Assembly (NCBI GenBank): GCA_903864275.1
Contig: CAIPFE010000007.1
Coordinates: 1-64,000 of the forward strand
DNA: 64,000 nt
Source: an uncultured Mucilaginibacter sp.
GTDB taxonomy: Bacteria > Bacteroidota > Bacteroidia > Sphingobacteriales > Sphingobacteriaceae
Direction: 5' to 3'
Both the position numbers and the translations under genes were made by a program. The notes below the pieces were generated by a model. It had not been told where the DNA came from. It searched no databases and saw nothing but the letters and a program-made list of their open reading frames with translations. Position 1 is the first letter of the stretch; every line of letters begins with the position of its first letter. This document shows, piece by piece, positions 10,395-18,366 of this stretch.

Positions 10395-10522
10395 CTTGTC
10401 AGTTCACTGGTTCATTAGTTCATTAGTATCGCTTTGTTAATGGAGCGCGTTAAGCCCCCTCTAAATACAGCAAACATTTAACACCTCCGCAAGTAACTGC
10501 GAACTGCTACTGCCAACTACTA
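10395..10522. repeat. Intergenic phrase repeats between copies 5 and 6
   Basis: CAGTTCACTGGTTCATTAGTTCATTAGT phrases lie beside the start of copy 5. Then comes TTAAGCCCCCTCTAAATAC, a degenerate piece of the CCCCTC palindrome family seen at 15584 and 16561. An AACTGCGAACTGCTACTGCCAACT series (about 10496-10520) precedes the stop of copy 6. Confidence 0.5.
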
Positions 10523-12958
10523 CTACTCGCTCCTTAAACTACTCACCGGGTTCGTTAACGCCGCTTTGATTGATTGAAAGCTTATGGTAAAAAATGCGAT
10601 CAGTATAGCCCCAAAACCGGCAATAATGATAACCCACCATTGTATATTTTCACGGTAGGCGAAACTCTGTAACCATTTTTGCATAGCCCACCACGCAAAT
10701 GGCGTGGCAATTACAATTGCAATGAGCACCAGCTTGATAAAATCCATTGACAGCATGCGTACTATGGTTGATATATTGGCGCCCAACACTTTGCGGATTC
10801 CTATCTCTTTTGTGCGCTGTTCTGCGGCGTATGCTGCCAAACCAAACAGACCCAAACAGGCTATAATAATGACTAATGACGTAAATGCAATGGAAATAGT
10901 CCCCATACGCTGTTCCGACCGGTAGATCGCATCAAAATCCTTATCCATAAATGAATAGCCAAACACCTGGTTGGGCGATACGTCTTTCCATTTATTTTTA
11001 ACCTGCGCCAGTAAGCCGGGAATATCCGCCGTATTAATTCGGATACTCATTAAGCCGAACGAGTTAGGGGCTGCAAGGTTCACAAGTAAAGGCGGTACAT
11101 TTTCTCTTAGCGATTTAAAATTGAAATCTTTCATTACGCCAATGATATGGAGCTTGTTAGTTTTTGAAAGTTTGCTATCTGCTGGTGCATAAACAAACTG
11201 GCCCACCGGGTGCGAATAGCCGAACAGTTTTGCAAAAGACTCGTTTATAAGCACAGCAGACGAGTCTGTGGCCATATCCTTCGAAAAATTTCTGCCGGCT
11301 ATCATCTTTATACTAAGGGTTGGGATATAATCCTCATCGACCCACCATTCGTGCGATAATACTGCCCCTTTCTGATCGATAACCGGGCTTTTAAAAAATG
11401 ACCTGGTATTATCATTGACAATATCCGTGGGAGACGAATCACCAAGGGAGGCACTTTGTACGCCCGCCAGTTGCTTTACTTCCTGTTTAAACGTTTTTGC
11501 ACTGTTACCAAGCGTCCAAACATTTTTAACTATCAGGATATGGTCGCGGTTATAGCCCAGATCCTTGTTTTGGATATATTTTAGCTGGTTGTAAATAACA
11601 AGTGTGCCGATGATTAAAGTAATGGAGATAGCAAACTGAAATACAACCAGCACGCTGCGAAGTGCTCCGCCTTTAAAACCCGCAGCAAGCTTCCCTTTGA
11701 GCACGTCGATGGGCTGGAAACCCGAAAGAAACAACGCCGGGTATGAGCCGGCCAGGCAGCCTATAACAACAATTATTATAAAAAGCGCGGGTATCAGCCA
11801 GCTTAATATCCGGGTGGTTACAACCAGCTCTTTCCCCGATAACTGGTTAAAAAGCGGCAAAAATGCCCAGGCCGCAATTACGGCAATGACTGCCCCCACG
11901 AGGGTTACCAATATCGATTCGGTTAAAAATTGGGCGACCAGGTATTTTCGCGGCGAACCCAAAACTTTACGGACACCAACTTCACGGGCACGATTTGAGG
12001 ACCGGGCTGTTGAAAGGTTCATAAAGTTAACACAGGCTATAAGCAATATAAATATGGCAATTCCCGAAAAAATATATACATAGCTTATATCGCCGTTTGC
12101 TTCAAACTCAAAAAGCATTGCCGACCGCAGGTGGATGTCTTTAAGCGGCGTGAGCGTAAATTTTAAATGGTTGCCACTTTTTTCAAGCGCCGCAAAGTCC
12201 AAATGGACTGCGCTTTGCAGTTGGGCTGCGGCATGCCTTTGAAAAAACGCTGGCAACTTTGCAGCAAAACTCCGGTAGTCGACCCCGGGCTTTAACAAAA
12301 TATACGTATAGAAATTATTAAACAGCCACGAATTATCCCTGCTTTCTGCAAGAATGGTGGGCATTGACATAAAAAAGTCGAAGTGAAAATGCGATTGCTG
12401 GGGTAAGTTTTTAATTACCGCCGTTATTTTAAATTGCGAAGTATCATTAAAAGTTAATACCTGCCCTGCCACATCTGTCTTGCCAAAATATTTTTTTGCA
12501 ATATCTTCGGTTATGACTACGGTATGAGGAGCGTTTAAAGCATTGGCGGTAGTGCCGCTGATCACAGGCAGGGTAAACACATCAAATATAGAATTGTCGG
12601 CATAAACCATCCGGTCTTCCTGTATGCTCTGGGTGCCTTTTTTGACTTTATTGCCGCCGTGATTCCTGAACCTTGCAACCTGTTCGATCTCCGGGAAATC
12701 GTTTTTTAAAGCTTCAGCCGCTACGGGGGGAGTTATGGCGTACTGGTTTTGGACGCCTCCGAATTTTATGTCGTAATTTACACGGAAAACCCGGTCGGCT
12801 TTTGTGTTGTACCTGTCGTAACTTAACTCGTCAAACACATAAAATACGATCAGCAGGCAGGTAGCCAGCCCTAAAGCAAGCCCGAACACATTAATAAAGG
12901 TAAATCCCTTATTTTTCATCAGGCTGCGGAATGCGGTTTTTATGTAGTTTCGTATCAT
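10523..12958 (-). CDS. Permease copy 6, double-FtsX MacB-type ABC transporter permease
   Basis: 811 residues. It belongs to the closely related subgroup with copies 1, 2 and 7, sharing N-K-G-F-T near residue 17, F-D-E-L-S-Y-D-R-Y-N, and the first coupling motif S-S-N-R-A-R-E-V-G-V-R-K-V-L-G-S. Two FtsX domains (about 290-410 and 690-805), two periplasmic cores and eight predicted membrane segments. It is the intact template that shows copy 2 is a single gene broken by a TAG. It lies between copies 5 and 7, in the same orientation. Confidence 0.93.
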   Translation of the reverse strand: MIRNYIKTAFRSLMKNKGFTFINVFGLALGLATCLLIVFYVFDELSYDRYNTKADRVFRVNYDIKFGGVQNQYAITPPVAAEALKNDFPEIEQVARFRNHGGNKVKKGTQSIQEDRMVYADNSIFDVFTLPVISGTTANALNAPHTVVITEDIAKKYFGKTDVAGQVLTFNDTSQFKITAVIKNLPQQSHFHFDFFMSMPTILAESRDNSWLFNNFYTYILLKPGVDYRSFAAKLPAFFQRHAAAQLQSAVHLDFAALEKSGNHLKFTLTPLKDIHLRSAMLFEFEANGDISYVYIFSGIAIFILLIACVNFMNLSTARSSNRAREVGVRKVLGSPRKYLVAQFLTESILVTLVGAVIAVIAAWAFLPLFNQLSGKELVVTTRILSWLIPALFIIIVVIGCLAGSYPALFLSGFQPIDVLKGKLAAGFKGGALRSVLVVFQFAISITLIIGTLVIYNQLKYIQNKDLGYNRDHILIVKNVWTLGNSAKTFKQEVKQLAGVQSASLGDSSPTDIVNDNTRSFFKSPVIDQKGAVLSHEWWVDEDYIPTLSIKMIAGRNFSKDMATDSSAVLINESFAKLFGYSHPVGQFVYAPADSKLSKTNKLHIIGVMKDFNFKSLRENVPPLLVNLAAPNSFGLMSIRINTADIPGLLAQVKNKWKDVSPNQVFGYSFMDKDFDAIYRSEQRMGTISIAFTSLVIIIACLGLFGLAAYAAEQRTKEIGIRKVLGANISTIVRMLSMDFIKLVLIAIVIATPFAWWAMQKWLQSFAYRENIQWWVIIIAGFGAILIAFFTISFQSIKAALTNPVSSLRSE

Positions 12959-13059
12959 GGTTCAATTAGTGAATTATTGAATTAGTGATTAAAAAAACTG
13001 CTTACTTAATTACTTCATTTTTACAACCGTAAACTGCCAAATGCTACTGCTAACCGCAA
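12959..13059. repeat. Intergenic phrase repeats between copies 6 and 7
   Basis: AATTAGTGAATTATTGAATTAGTGATT phrases (about 12963-12990) are followed by TTACTTAATTACTTCATT and an AACTGCCAAATGCTACTGCTAACCGC series next to the stop of copy 7. The dialect is slightly different from the other array gaps. Confidence 0.45.
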
Positions 13060-15483
13060 CTATTCACTCCTCAAACTACTCACCGGGTTTGTTAACGCCG
13101 CTTTTATTGATTGAAAGCTTATGGTAATAAATGCGATTAGTATTGCCCCGCCACCCGCAACTGCTATCACCCACCATTGTATATCCTGCTTATAAGCAAA
13201 GCCTTGCAGCCATTTTTGCATAGCCCACCAGGCCAACGGCGAGGCTATTATAATTGATATGATCACCAGCTTAATAAAATCTTTTGAAAGCATGCCCACA
13301 ATGGTTGATATATTTGCACCTAAAACCTTGCGGATTCCGATTTCTTTGGTGCGTTGCTCAGCTGCATACGCTGCCAGGCCGAATAAACCTAGACAGGCGA
13401 TTACAACCGCCAGTGAAGTAAATGCAATAGCGATTTTCCCGACACGCTGCTCCGAACGATAAAGCCCGTCGAAATCTTCGTTCATAAATGAATAGTCAAA
13501 TTGCAAATTGGGCGATAAGCTTTTCCGGTCATTTTTAACCTGGGCCAAAAGACCGGGTATATCTGCAGAATTCATCCTTATACTCAGGCACCCGGTGTCC
13601 TCCGAATCAAAAAGGATTAAAGGCGTTACATTATCTCTAAGTGATTTGAAATTAAAATCTTTAATTACCCCTATGATATGAAAAGGCTTCATTACACTGG
13701 CTTTACTGTCCATTGGCAAATAAAGTAATTGATTCAGCGGGTTTGAAAACCCCAGCAATTGTGCTGCCGCCTCATTTATTATTATCGCGGTTGAATCAGT
13801 CTTCATTTCATTTGAAAAATTTCTCCCAGATTTTATTTTTATGCCAAGCGTGGGGATGTAATCCTCATCCACATTCCATATAGAACTTTGTACGGCCCGC
13901 TTAGCATCCAGCACGGGATCTTTGAATAAAGATGAATTATTGTTCGCGCCATCTGTGGGTAAATAGCCTGTCATGGTAGCGTTTTTCACACCCGCTAATT
14001 GTTTAATTTCCTCTTTAAATGTTTTGGCCTTTTTACCGAGCGTCCATACCCGGTTCACGACCATAACATGGTCGCGATCATAACCCAGGTCCTTGTTTTG
14101 AATATATTTTAGCTGGTTATAGATAACCAGTGTACAAATGATCAAAGAAATGGAGATGAAGAACTGGAACACTACCAGGGAGCTTCGCAGGAAACTTCCC
14201 TTAAACCCGGCAGCAAGTTTGCCTTTGAGTACTTCGATAGGTTGAAAACCTGAAAGGTATAAAGCCGGATAAGAACCCGCAATGCAGCCTACCACAACAA
14301 TAAACGACATCATTACAGGAACCAGCCATCCTACGATTTGAGCAGTGATAGTCAATTCCTTGCCTGACATTTGATTGAACAGGGGCAGAAATGCCCACGC
14401 CGTAAATATCGCTATAATGGCCCCGACAAGTGTTACTATAACGGATTCTGTTAAAAACTGCCCGATCAGGTATTTACGGGGTGAACCTAATACTTTCCTC
14501 ACACCTACTTCCCTTGCCCTGTTGGATGAACGGGCAGTAGAGAGATTCATGAAATTAACGCACGCGATAAGAAGAATAAAAACAGCTATTGCAGAAAAAA
14601 TGTATACAATTTTAATATCGCCCTTACTTCCCAAATCGTATTTGGTGTGCGATTCCAGGTGTATTTTTTTAAGCGGTATAAGGCTGAAACGGAAATAATT
14701 CCCGGTTTGCTCCAGCTTGGCGAAAGTCATGTGTAAAATACTTTGCAATTGCGGCTCGCCGTGCTTCCGCAGAAATTCGGGCAACTTGGCTTCGAATTTC
14801 TTAGAGTCAACACCCGGCCTTAAAAGTATGTAGGTATCAAAATTATTGCTAAACCATGAATCGTCCTTGCTTTCGGCCAGCGAAGGCATAGAGATAAAAA
14901 AGTCAAAATTAAAATGCGACTGTTTCGGTATATTTTTAATTACGCCTGTCACCTTATAAAGGGCAGTATCGTTAAAAGTTAAAACCTGGCCCACTACGTC
15001 CGTATTATTAAAATACTTTAAGGCCATCTTTTCAGTTATTACAACCGAGTGCGTCTCCTTTAAAGCTGCAGACGGGTTCCCCTGAATCATAGGCAGGGTA
15101 AATACATCAAAAATAGACGGATCGGCGTAAACCATATTATCTTCCTGGATATTCTGGTTACCTTTTTTAACCTGGTTGCCCCCGCGCTGCCTGAACCTGG
15201 TTACCTGTTCAATTTCTGGAAAATCTGCTCTTAAAGCGGCGGCCGTAGGCGCCGGGGATTCCGAGTATGAGTTTTCATTGCCGCCAAATTTGATGTCATT
15301 GTTTAGGCGATAAATGCGTTCGAGATTGACATTATACCTGTCGTAGCTTAATTCATCAAATACATAAAAAACTATCAGCAAACAGGTTGCCAGGCCCAGG
15401 GCCAGCCCTAAAACATTGATAGCGGTAAAACCTTTGTTTTTTAAAAGGTTCCGCAACGCGGTTTTTAAGATGTTCTTTATCAT
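13060..15483 (-). CDS. Permease copy 7, double-FtsX MacB-type ABC transporter permease
   Basis: 807 residues and the copy nearest to the ATPase gene, 262 bp away. Membrane segment about 20-43, periplasmic core 1, FtsX domain 1 (about 290-410, motif R-A-R-E-V-G-V-R-K-V-L-G-S), a fifth membrane segment near 435, periplasmic core 2, FtsX domain 2 (about 685-800, R-T-K-E-I-G-I-R-K-V-L-G). Its neighbour copy 6 is its closest relative here, which suggests local duplication. The family uses ATP hydrolysis by a separate ATPase to drive periplasmic conformational change, with export coupled to an HlyD/MacA-type adaptor such as the one at 16653-17909. Confidence 0.93.
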   Translation of the reverse strand: MIKNILKTALRNLLKNKGFTAINVLGLALGLATCLLIVFYVFDELSYDRYNVNLERIYRLNNDIKFGGNENSYSESPAPTAAALRADFPEIEQVTRFRQRGGNQVKKGNQNIQEDNMVYADPSIFDVFTLPMIQGNPSAALKETHSVVITEKMALKYFNNTDVVGQVLTFNDTALYKVTGVIKNIPKQSHFNFDFFISMPSLAESKDDSWFSNNFDTYILLRPGVDSKKFEAKLPEFLRKHGEPQLQSILHMTFAKLEQTGNYFRFSLIPLKKIHLESHTKYDLGSKGDIKIVYIFSAIAVFILLIACVNFMNLSTARSSNRAREVGVRKVLGSPRKYLIGQFLTESVIVTLVGAIIAIFTAWAFLPLFNQMSGKELTITAQIVGWLVPVMMSFIVVVGCIAGSYPALYLSGFQPIEVLKGKLAAGFKGSFLRSSLVVFQFFISISLIICTLVIYNQLKYIQNKDLGYDRDHVMVVNRVWTLGKKAKTFKEEIKQLAGVKNATMTGYLPTDGANNNSSLFKDPVLDAKRAVQSSIWNVDEDYIPTLGIKIKSGRNFSNEMKTDSTAIIINEAAAQLLGFSNPLNQLLYLPMDSKASVMKPFHIIGVIKDFNFKSLRDNVTPLILFDSEDTGCLSIRMNSADIPGLLAQVKNDRKSLSPNLQFDYSFMNEDFDGLYRSEQRVGKIAIAFTSLAVVIACLGLFGLAAYAAEQRTKEIGIRKVLGANISTIVGMLSKDFIKLVIISIIIASPLAWWAMQKWLQGFAYKQDIQWWVIAVAGGGAILIAFITISFQSIKAALTNPVSSLRSE

Positions 15484-15745
15484 TTTGTTTGGTCATTAAG
15501 TCAATATATCATTAGTCATAGAGCCTGTGGCGGCTTTATTTTTCTTTCGGACTTTCGGACTGCAAAGTAAGGGCAACACTCATGCTAACCCCTCCATTTT
15601 GGAGGAGGTTAGCGGAGGCACTTAACTATTAACTTATATAAACTTTCGTGTAGAAGGTTAGTTCATTTGTTCACTGGTTCAGTAGTCAATTCTATTTGAT
15701 AAAACCATTACCACTTTAACTATGAACCACGAACTATGAACCAAC
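15484..15745. repeat. Gap between permease 7 and the ATPase gene, with repeat phrases and a hairpin
   Basis: Contains GGTCATTAAGTCAATATATCATTAGTCAT phrases at 15490-15520, CTTTCGGACTTTCGGACTG near 15544, a hairpin at 15584-15613, GTTCATTTGTTCACTGGTTCAG near 15661, and TATGAACCACGAACTATGAACC near 15719. No gene and no clear -7 box on the minus strand were found, so copy 7 is probably transcribed from upstream. Confidence 0.5.
15584..15613. terminator. Palindrome of the CCCCTCC...GGAGGAGG family, possible attenuator or terminator
   Basis: GCTAACCCCTCC (15584-15595) faces GGAGGAGGTTAGC (15601-15613) across a five-base loop, ATTTT. No long U-tract follows on the minus strand, so it may be an mRNA stabilising hairpin or dispersed repeat rather than a full terminator. 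Confidence 0.45.
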
Positions 15746-16423
15746 TTATATCATAATGTTTTCCACAACAGTTTGTCCATCCAACAGGCGGATGATACGG
15801 TGGCTGTAACGGGCATCATGTTCAGAGTGTGTTACCATGATTATGGTTGTTCCTTGTTCGTTCAGATCGGTTAGCAATTCCATCACTTCGTTACCGTTGC
15901 TGCTATCGAGGTTACCGGTGGGCTCATCCGCCAGTATAAGTTTTGGCTTGTTAACCACCGCCCTTGAAATGGCGACACGCTGCTGCTGACCACCCGACAA
16001 TTGCTGCGGATAGTGGTTACGGCGATGCATGATCTGCATTTTATCCAACACTTCTTCCACCCTCTTTACGCGTTCTGCTGATGGCACCCCGGTGTAGATC
16101 AATGGAAGCTCCACGTTTTCAAAAACGGTCAGTTCATCGATCAGGTTAAAGCTCTGGAACACAAAACCGATGTTATGCTTGCGCAGATCGGCGCGTTTGC
16201 GCTCTGTAAAATGGGCTACCTCAACGCCGTTAAAAACGTAGCTGCCTTCATCCGGATCATCCAGCATGCCCAGTATATTCAGCAGGGTTGATTTTCCGCA
16301 GCCCGATGGGCCCATTATGGCAACAAATTCGCCTTTTTTAACTTCAATGGATAGCTTGTTCAAAGCAATCGTTTCTACCTCTTCGGTGCGGTAAAATTTT
16401 TCGAGATCTGTAATTTTTATCAT
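15746..16423 (-). CDS. ABC transporter ATP-binding protein, MacB/LolD type
   Basis: 225 residues, a full-length stand-alone nucleotide-binding domain. Walker A GPSGCGKST at 38-46, Q-loop Gln90, signature LSGGQQQR at 142-149, Walker B LILADE at 162-167, and switch His199. It should energise the adjacent FtsX-type permeases as a peripheral dimer on the inner face of the membrane. It is the only ATPase gene beside seven permease copies, so it must be shared, or further ATPases act in trans. Its start is supported by an unusually strong AGGAGG site. Confidence 0.95.
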   Translation of the reverse strand: MIKITDLEKFYRTEEVETIALNKLSIEVKKGEFVAIMGPSGCGKSTLLNILGMLDDPDEGSYVFNGVEVAHFTERKRADLRKHNIGFVFQSFNLIDELTVFENVELPLIYTGVPSAERVKRVEEVLDKMQIMHRRNHYPQQLSGGQQQRVAISRAVVNKPKLILADEPTGNLDSSNGNEVMELLTDLNEQGTTIIMVTHSEHDARYSHRIIRLLDGQTVVENIMI

Positions 16424-16428
16424 TTTTG

Positions 16429-16434
16429 CCTCCT
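16429..16434 (-). promoter_or_regulatory. Strong Shine-Dalgarno AGGAGG before the ATPase gene
   Basis: The minus strand reads AGGAGG five bases before the ATG at 16423-16421. Most genes in this window have no such purine run, as is usual in Bacteroidota, so this one stands out and could raise ATPase translation above the other locus proteins. Confidence 0.6.
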
Positions 16435-16560
16435 AAACCCCTCTACTTTTTTATTTTGCGAAGGATTTGATTTTTTTAGTTTTTAAGTTAATTAATTAGT
16501 GTTATTTATTGGTCTATTTTTAATTGTTCGTTCTTCTGTGTTGCCCTTTACCCCCATTTA

Positions 16561-16595
16561 ACCCGATAACTATCGGGTCTCCCCCGGCAGGGGAG
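16561..16595. repeat. Two abutting hairpins between the adaptor and ATPase genes
   Basis: ACCCGATA/TATCGGGT (16561-16578, two-base loop) is followed directly by CTCCCC/GGGGAG (16579-16584 and 16590-16595). The second belongs to a CTCCCC-type palindrome that also appears in degenerate form near 10447 and 55160. In the middle of a presumed operon it may tune the relative levels of adaptor and ATPase mRNA. Confidence 0.55.
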
Positions 16596-16613
16596 ACTTT
16601 AAAGCTCTATTCC

Positions 16614-16655
16614 CTCACTACTCACTACTCACTACTCACTACTCACTACTCACTA
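16614..16655. repeat. Six perfect tandem copies of the heptamer CTCACTA
   Basis: Six exact 7-bp units run from 16614 to 16655. The CTA of the last unit (16653-16655) is the TAG stop codon of the adaptor gene on the minus strand. A 7-bp unit changes frame with each unit gained or lost, but since the array lies after the stop, copy-number change would affect the 3' spacer rather than the protein. Confidence 0.9.
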
Positions 16656-17909
16656 TTTCAATATCAGTTGCTGTATGTCCCCATACGTTTCATAGCTGGA
16701 TGTTATTACTTTGTCGCCAGGCTCTAACCCACCGGTCAGCTCATAATAATCAGGACTTTGCCTGTTTATCTGTATCGGTACCCTGAACGCTGTTTTACCA
16801 TCCTTGCTTAGTTTAAATATCCAGTTGCCGCCCGTTTGCTGGTAAAAGCCGCCCCTGGGCAGTAACAATGCAGGCGCTTCATCACTAAATGCCAGCCTAA
16901 TCTGCAGTGTTTGCCCTTTTCTCAAATCCTTAGGAGTGTTGCCAACAAATTCCATGTCTACTTCAAACGTGCCCGTGGTTTTTACCGACACGTCCACCTT
17001 TTTAACTATAAGTTTGTAGTTATTATTATCCAGATCGATATAATAAGCAGTTAAACCGGGATGAACCTTTTGTATATAATGCTCCTCAACATCAGCCTTA
17101 ATTTTTAAGCCTGTAAGGCCGTCAATTTGCGCCAGGTGCTCCCCTTTGTTTTTGCTTTGCCCTACCTCGGCATCCAGCGAAGTTAATTGCCCCTCAATAG
17201 GTGCCCTAACGATAAGTTTGGATACTTTTTCCTTCATAACATTTAATGCATCCTGCATTTGGGCTATCTGCTCTTTTGCCTGACCTGCTGACTGTCGCAC
17301 AAGTGCAGAATCCTGGCTCAATATCTGCCTGGTCAGCCTTCTTTTTTGCAATTGATATTCGTACGTATTTACCGCTATCTGGTATTCCTGCAAACCAATT
17401 GCCTTTTTTGAGTAGAGTTCCTTGTCCAATTTATAAACTCTTTCGGCATCCCGGTAGGTATTTTCAACATCGGCCATGTTTTGAAGCTTGGTGATGGTAT
17501 TTTGCTCCGCCTGGTTTTGCTGTATCTGCATTTGTATCTGCTGGGCTGTTACGTTTGTTTGCTGGCCTGCCAGTTGGAGTTCAAGGTCGGGGTCCGATAA
17601 CCGTATGATCGGGTCGCCTACCTTTAGTATCGCGCCGTCTTCTACATATTTTTGTTCAACGGTTCCCTGGTCGGTGGCGTCAAGGAAAATTGTCCTTAGC
17701 GGGTACACAACGCCGTTAATGGGAATAAACTCCTGGAACGGGCCTCTTTTTATTTCGCTGATAGTTAAACGTTCGGTTTCAACATCGAGCTTGCTTTTTC
17801 CCGATGTAAAGTAAATACTCCCGGCAATCAGCAAAACAATAGCTGCTATGCCGCCTATAGTTAGTAGTCGTTTGGTATTCCAGGTCTTTTTTTCAATTAC
17901 TCTGTCCAC
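16653..17909 (-). CDS. HlyD/MacA-type periplasmic adaptor (membrane fusion protein)
   Basis: 418 residues from a GTG start at 17909-17907. A single membrane anchor near residues 14-32 is followed by the N-terminal half of the lipoyl-like and beta-barrel domains, a long Gln-rich coiled coil (about 125-240, with A-Q-Q-I-Q-M-Q-I-Q-Q-N-Q), the second lipoyl half (E-G-Q-L-T-S-L-D-A-E-V-G-Q), a beta-barrel and a membrane-proximal domain. It should link the permeases to an outer-membrane channel, but no TolC-like gene lies in the window. It is the first gene of the leftward locus, 457 bp from the divergent regulator. A PVK-rich coiled coil alone would not prove efflux, but the ATPase next door does support it. 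Confidence 0.9.
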   Translation of the reverse strand: MDRVIEKKTWNTKRLLTIGGIAAIVLLIAGSIYFTSGKSKLDVETERLTISEIKRGPFQEFIPINGVVYPLRTIFLDATDQGTVEQKYVEDGAILKVGDPIIRLSDPDLELQLAGQQTNVTAQQIQMQIQQNQAEQNTITKLQNMADVENTYRDAERVYKLDKELYSKKAIGLQEYQIAVNTYEYQLQKRRLTRQILSQDSALVRQSAGQAKEQIAQMQDALNVMKEKVSKLIVRAPIEGQLTSLDAEVGQSKNKGEHLAQIDGLTGLKIKADVEEHYIQKVHPGLTAYYIDLDNNNYKLIVKKVDVSVKTTGTFEVDMEFVGNTPKDLRKGQTLQIRLAFSDEAPALLLPRGGFYQQTGGNWIFKLSKDGKTAFRVPIQINRQSPDYYELTGGLEPGDKVITSSYETYGDIQQLILK

Positions 17910-18003
17910 TGTTATTATTTTATTATTTATAATTATTTGTTAATGGTTATAAAAAGATATGCCACAAATTAAATAGCTGTTTTTCAGCAATTTAAACGTA
18001 AAA

Positions 18004-18019
18004 TGCAATATCAAGGCGT
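18004..18019 (-). promoter_or_regulatory. Weak sigma-54-like element facing the adaptor gene
   Basis: On the minus strand ACGCCTTGATATTGCA keeps the -12 part TTGCA and a GC at the -24 position with the right spacing. The usual TGGCAC is otherwise poorly matched. It lies about 95 bp before the adaptor start. Confidence 0.2.
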
Positions 18020-18207
18020 ACGCTTCTGTTACAGCAAGTGTACGGTAATGATACAATGGCTTTGGTCATTGGTCATTGGGGCATTAGTCATAGGTAATCG
18101 GGCTTTTAAGTCATTAGTGCATTTGTTTATTGGTATAGAGCTTAATAGTAATAGTGTATTATGTATAATAAAGATTTATTGTTCATATTTATCGCTTTGA
18201 ATGCATT

Positions 18208-18223
18208 TAGCATAAAAATTGCA
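18208..18223 (+). promoter_or_regulatory. Weak sigma-54-like element facing the response-regulator gene
   Basis: TAGCATAAAAATTGCA matches TGGCAC-N5-TTGCA at the -12 half and has T-A-G-C-A at the -24 half, with A for the first G. It lies about 145 bp before the regulator start. Confidence 0.25.
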
Positions 18224-18366
18224 GCGTTTGAGAAGAATGTTTATAGTCAAATAGGTTATTGAGCACAAAATATGAAGTAAATTTACGATTTTACATGCCA
18301 TATCCGCGAAAAAACTAATGAATAACACTAATGACTAATGACCTGTGACTAATGACCAACTAAAGA

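Larger units (their letters stand above)
17910..18366. promoter_or_regulatory. Divergent intergenic region between adaptor and response-regulator genes
   Basis: 457 bp without a gene. It contains GGTCATTGGTCATTGGGGCATTAGTCAT phrases near 18064-18092 and their inverse (ACTAATGACTAATGACC-type) near 18330-18360, so the two ends could pair. I found no good TAnnTTTG box on either strand. Two weak sigma-54-like elements are listed separately. The regulator next door is of the sigma-54-activator class, so control of both transcripts from here is plausible. Confidence 0.5.

Noticed and set aside
3087..15483. Assembly artefact creating the tandem permeases
   Set aside because: Copies differ throughout at protein level and in their spacers, so they are not collapsed or repeated assembly of one sequence.
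16614..16655. CRISPR array
   Set aside because: Units are 7 bp in direct contact, with no spacers and no cas genes in the window.
16653..17909. Type I secretion adaptor for a protein toxin
   Set aside because: No TolC, no fused ABC exporter and no toxin gene are present; the ATPase and FtsX permeases fit the MacA/MacB type better.
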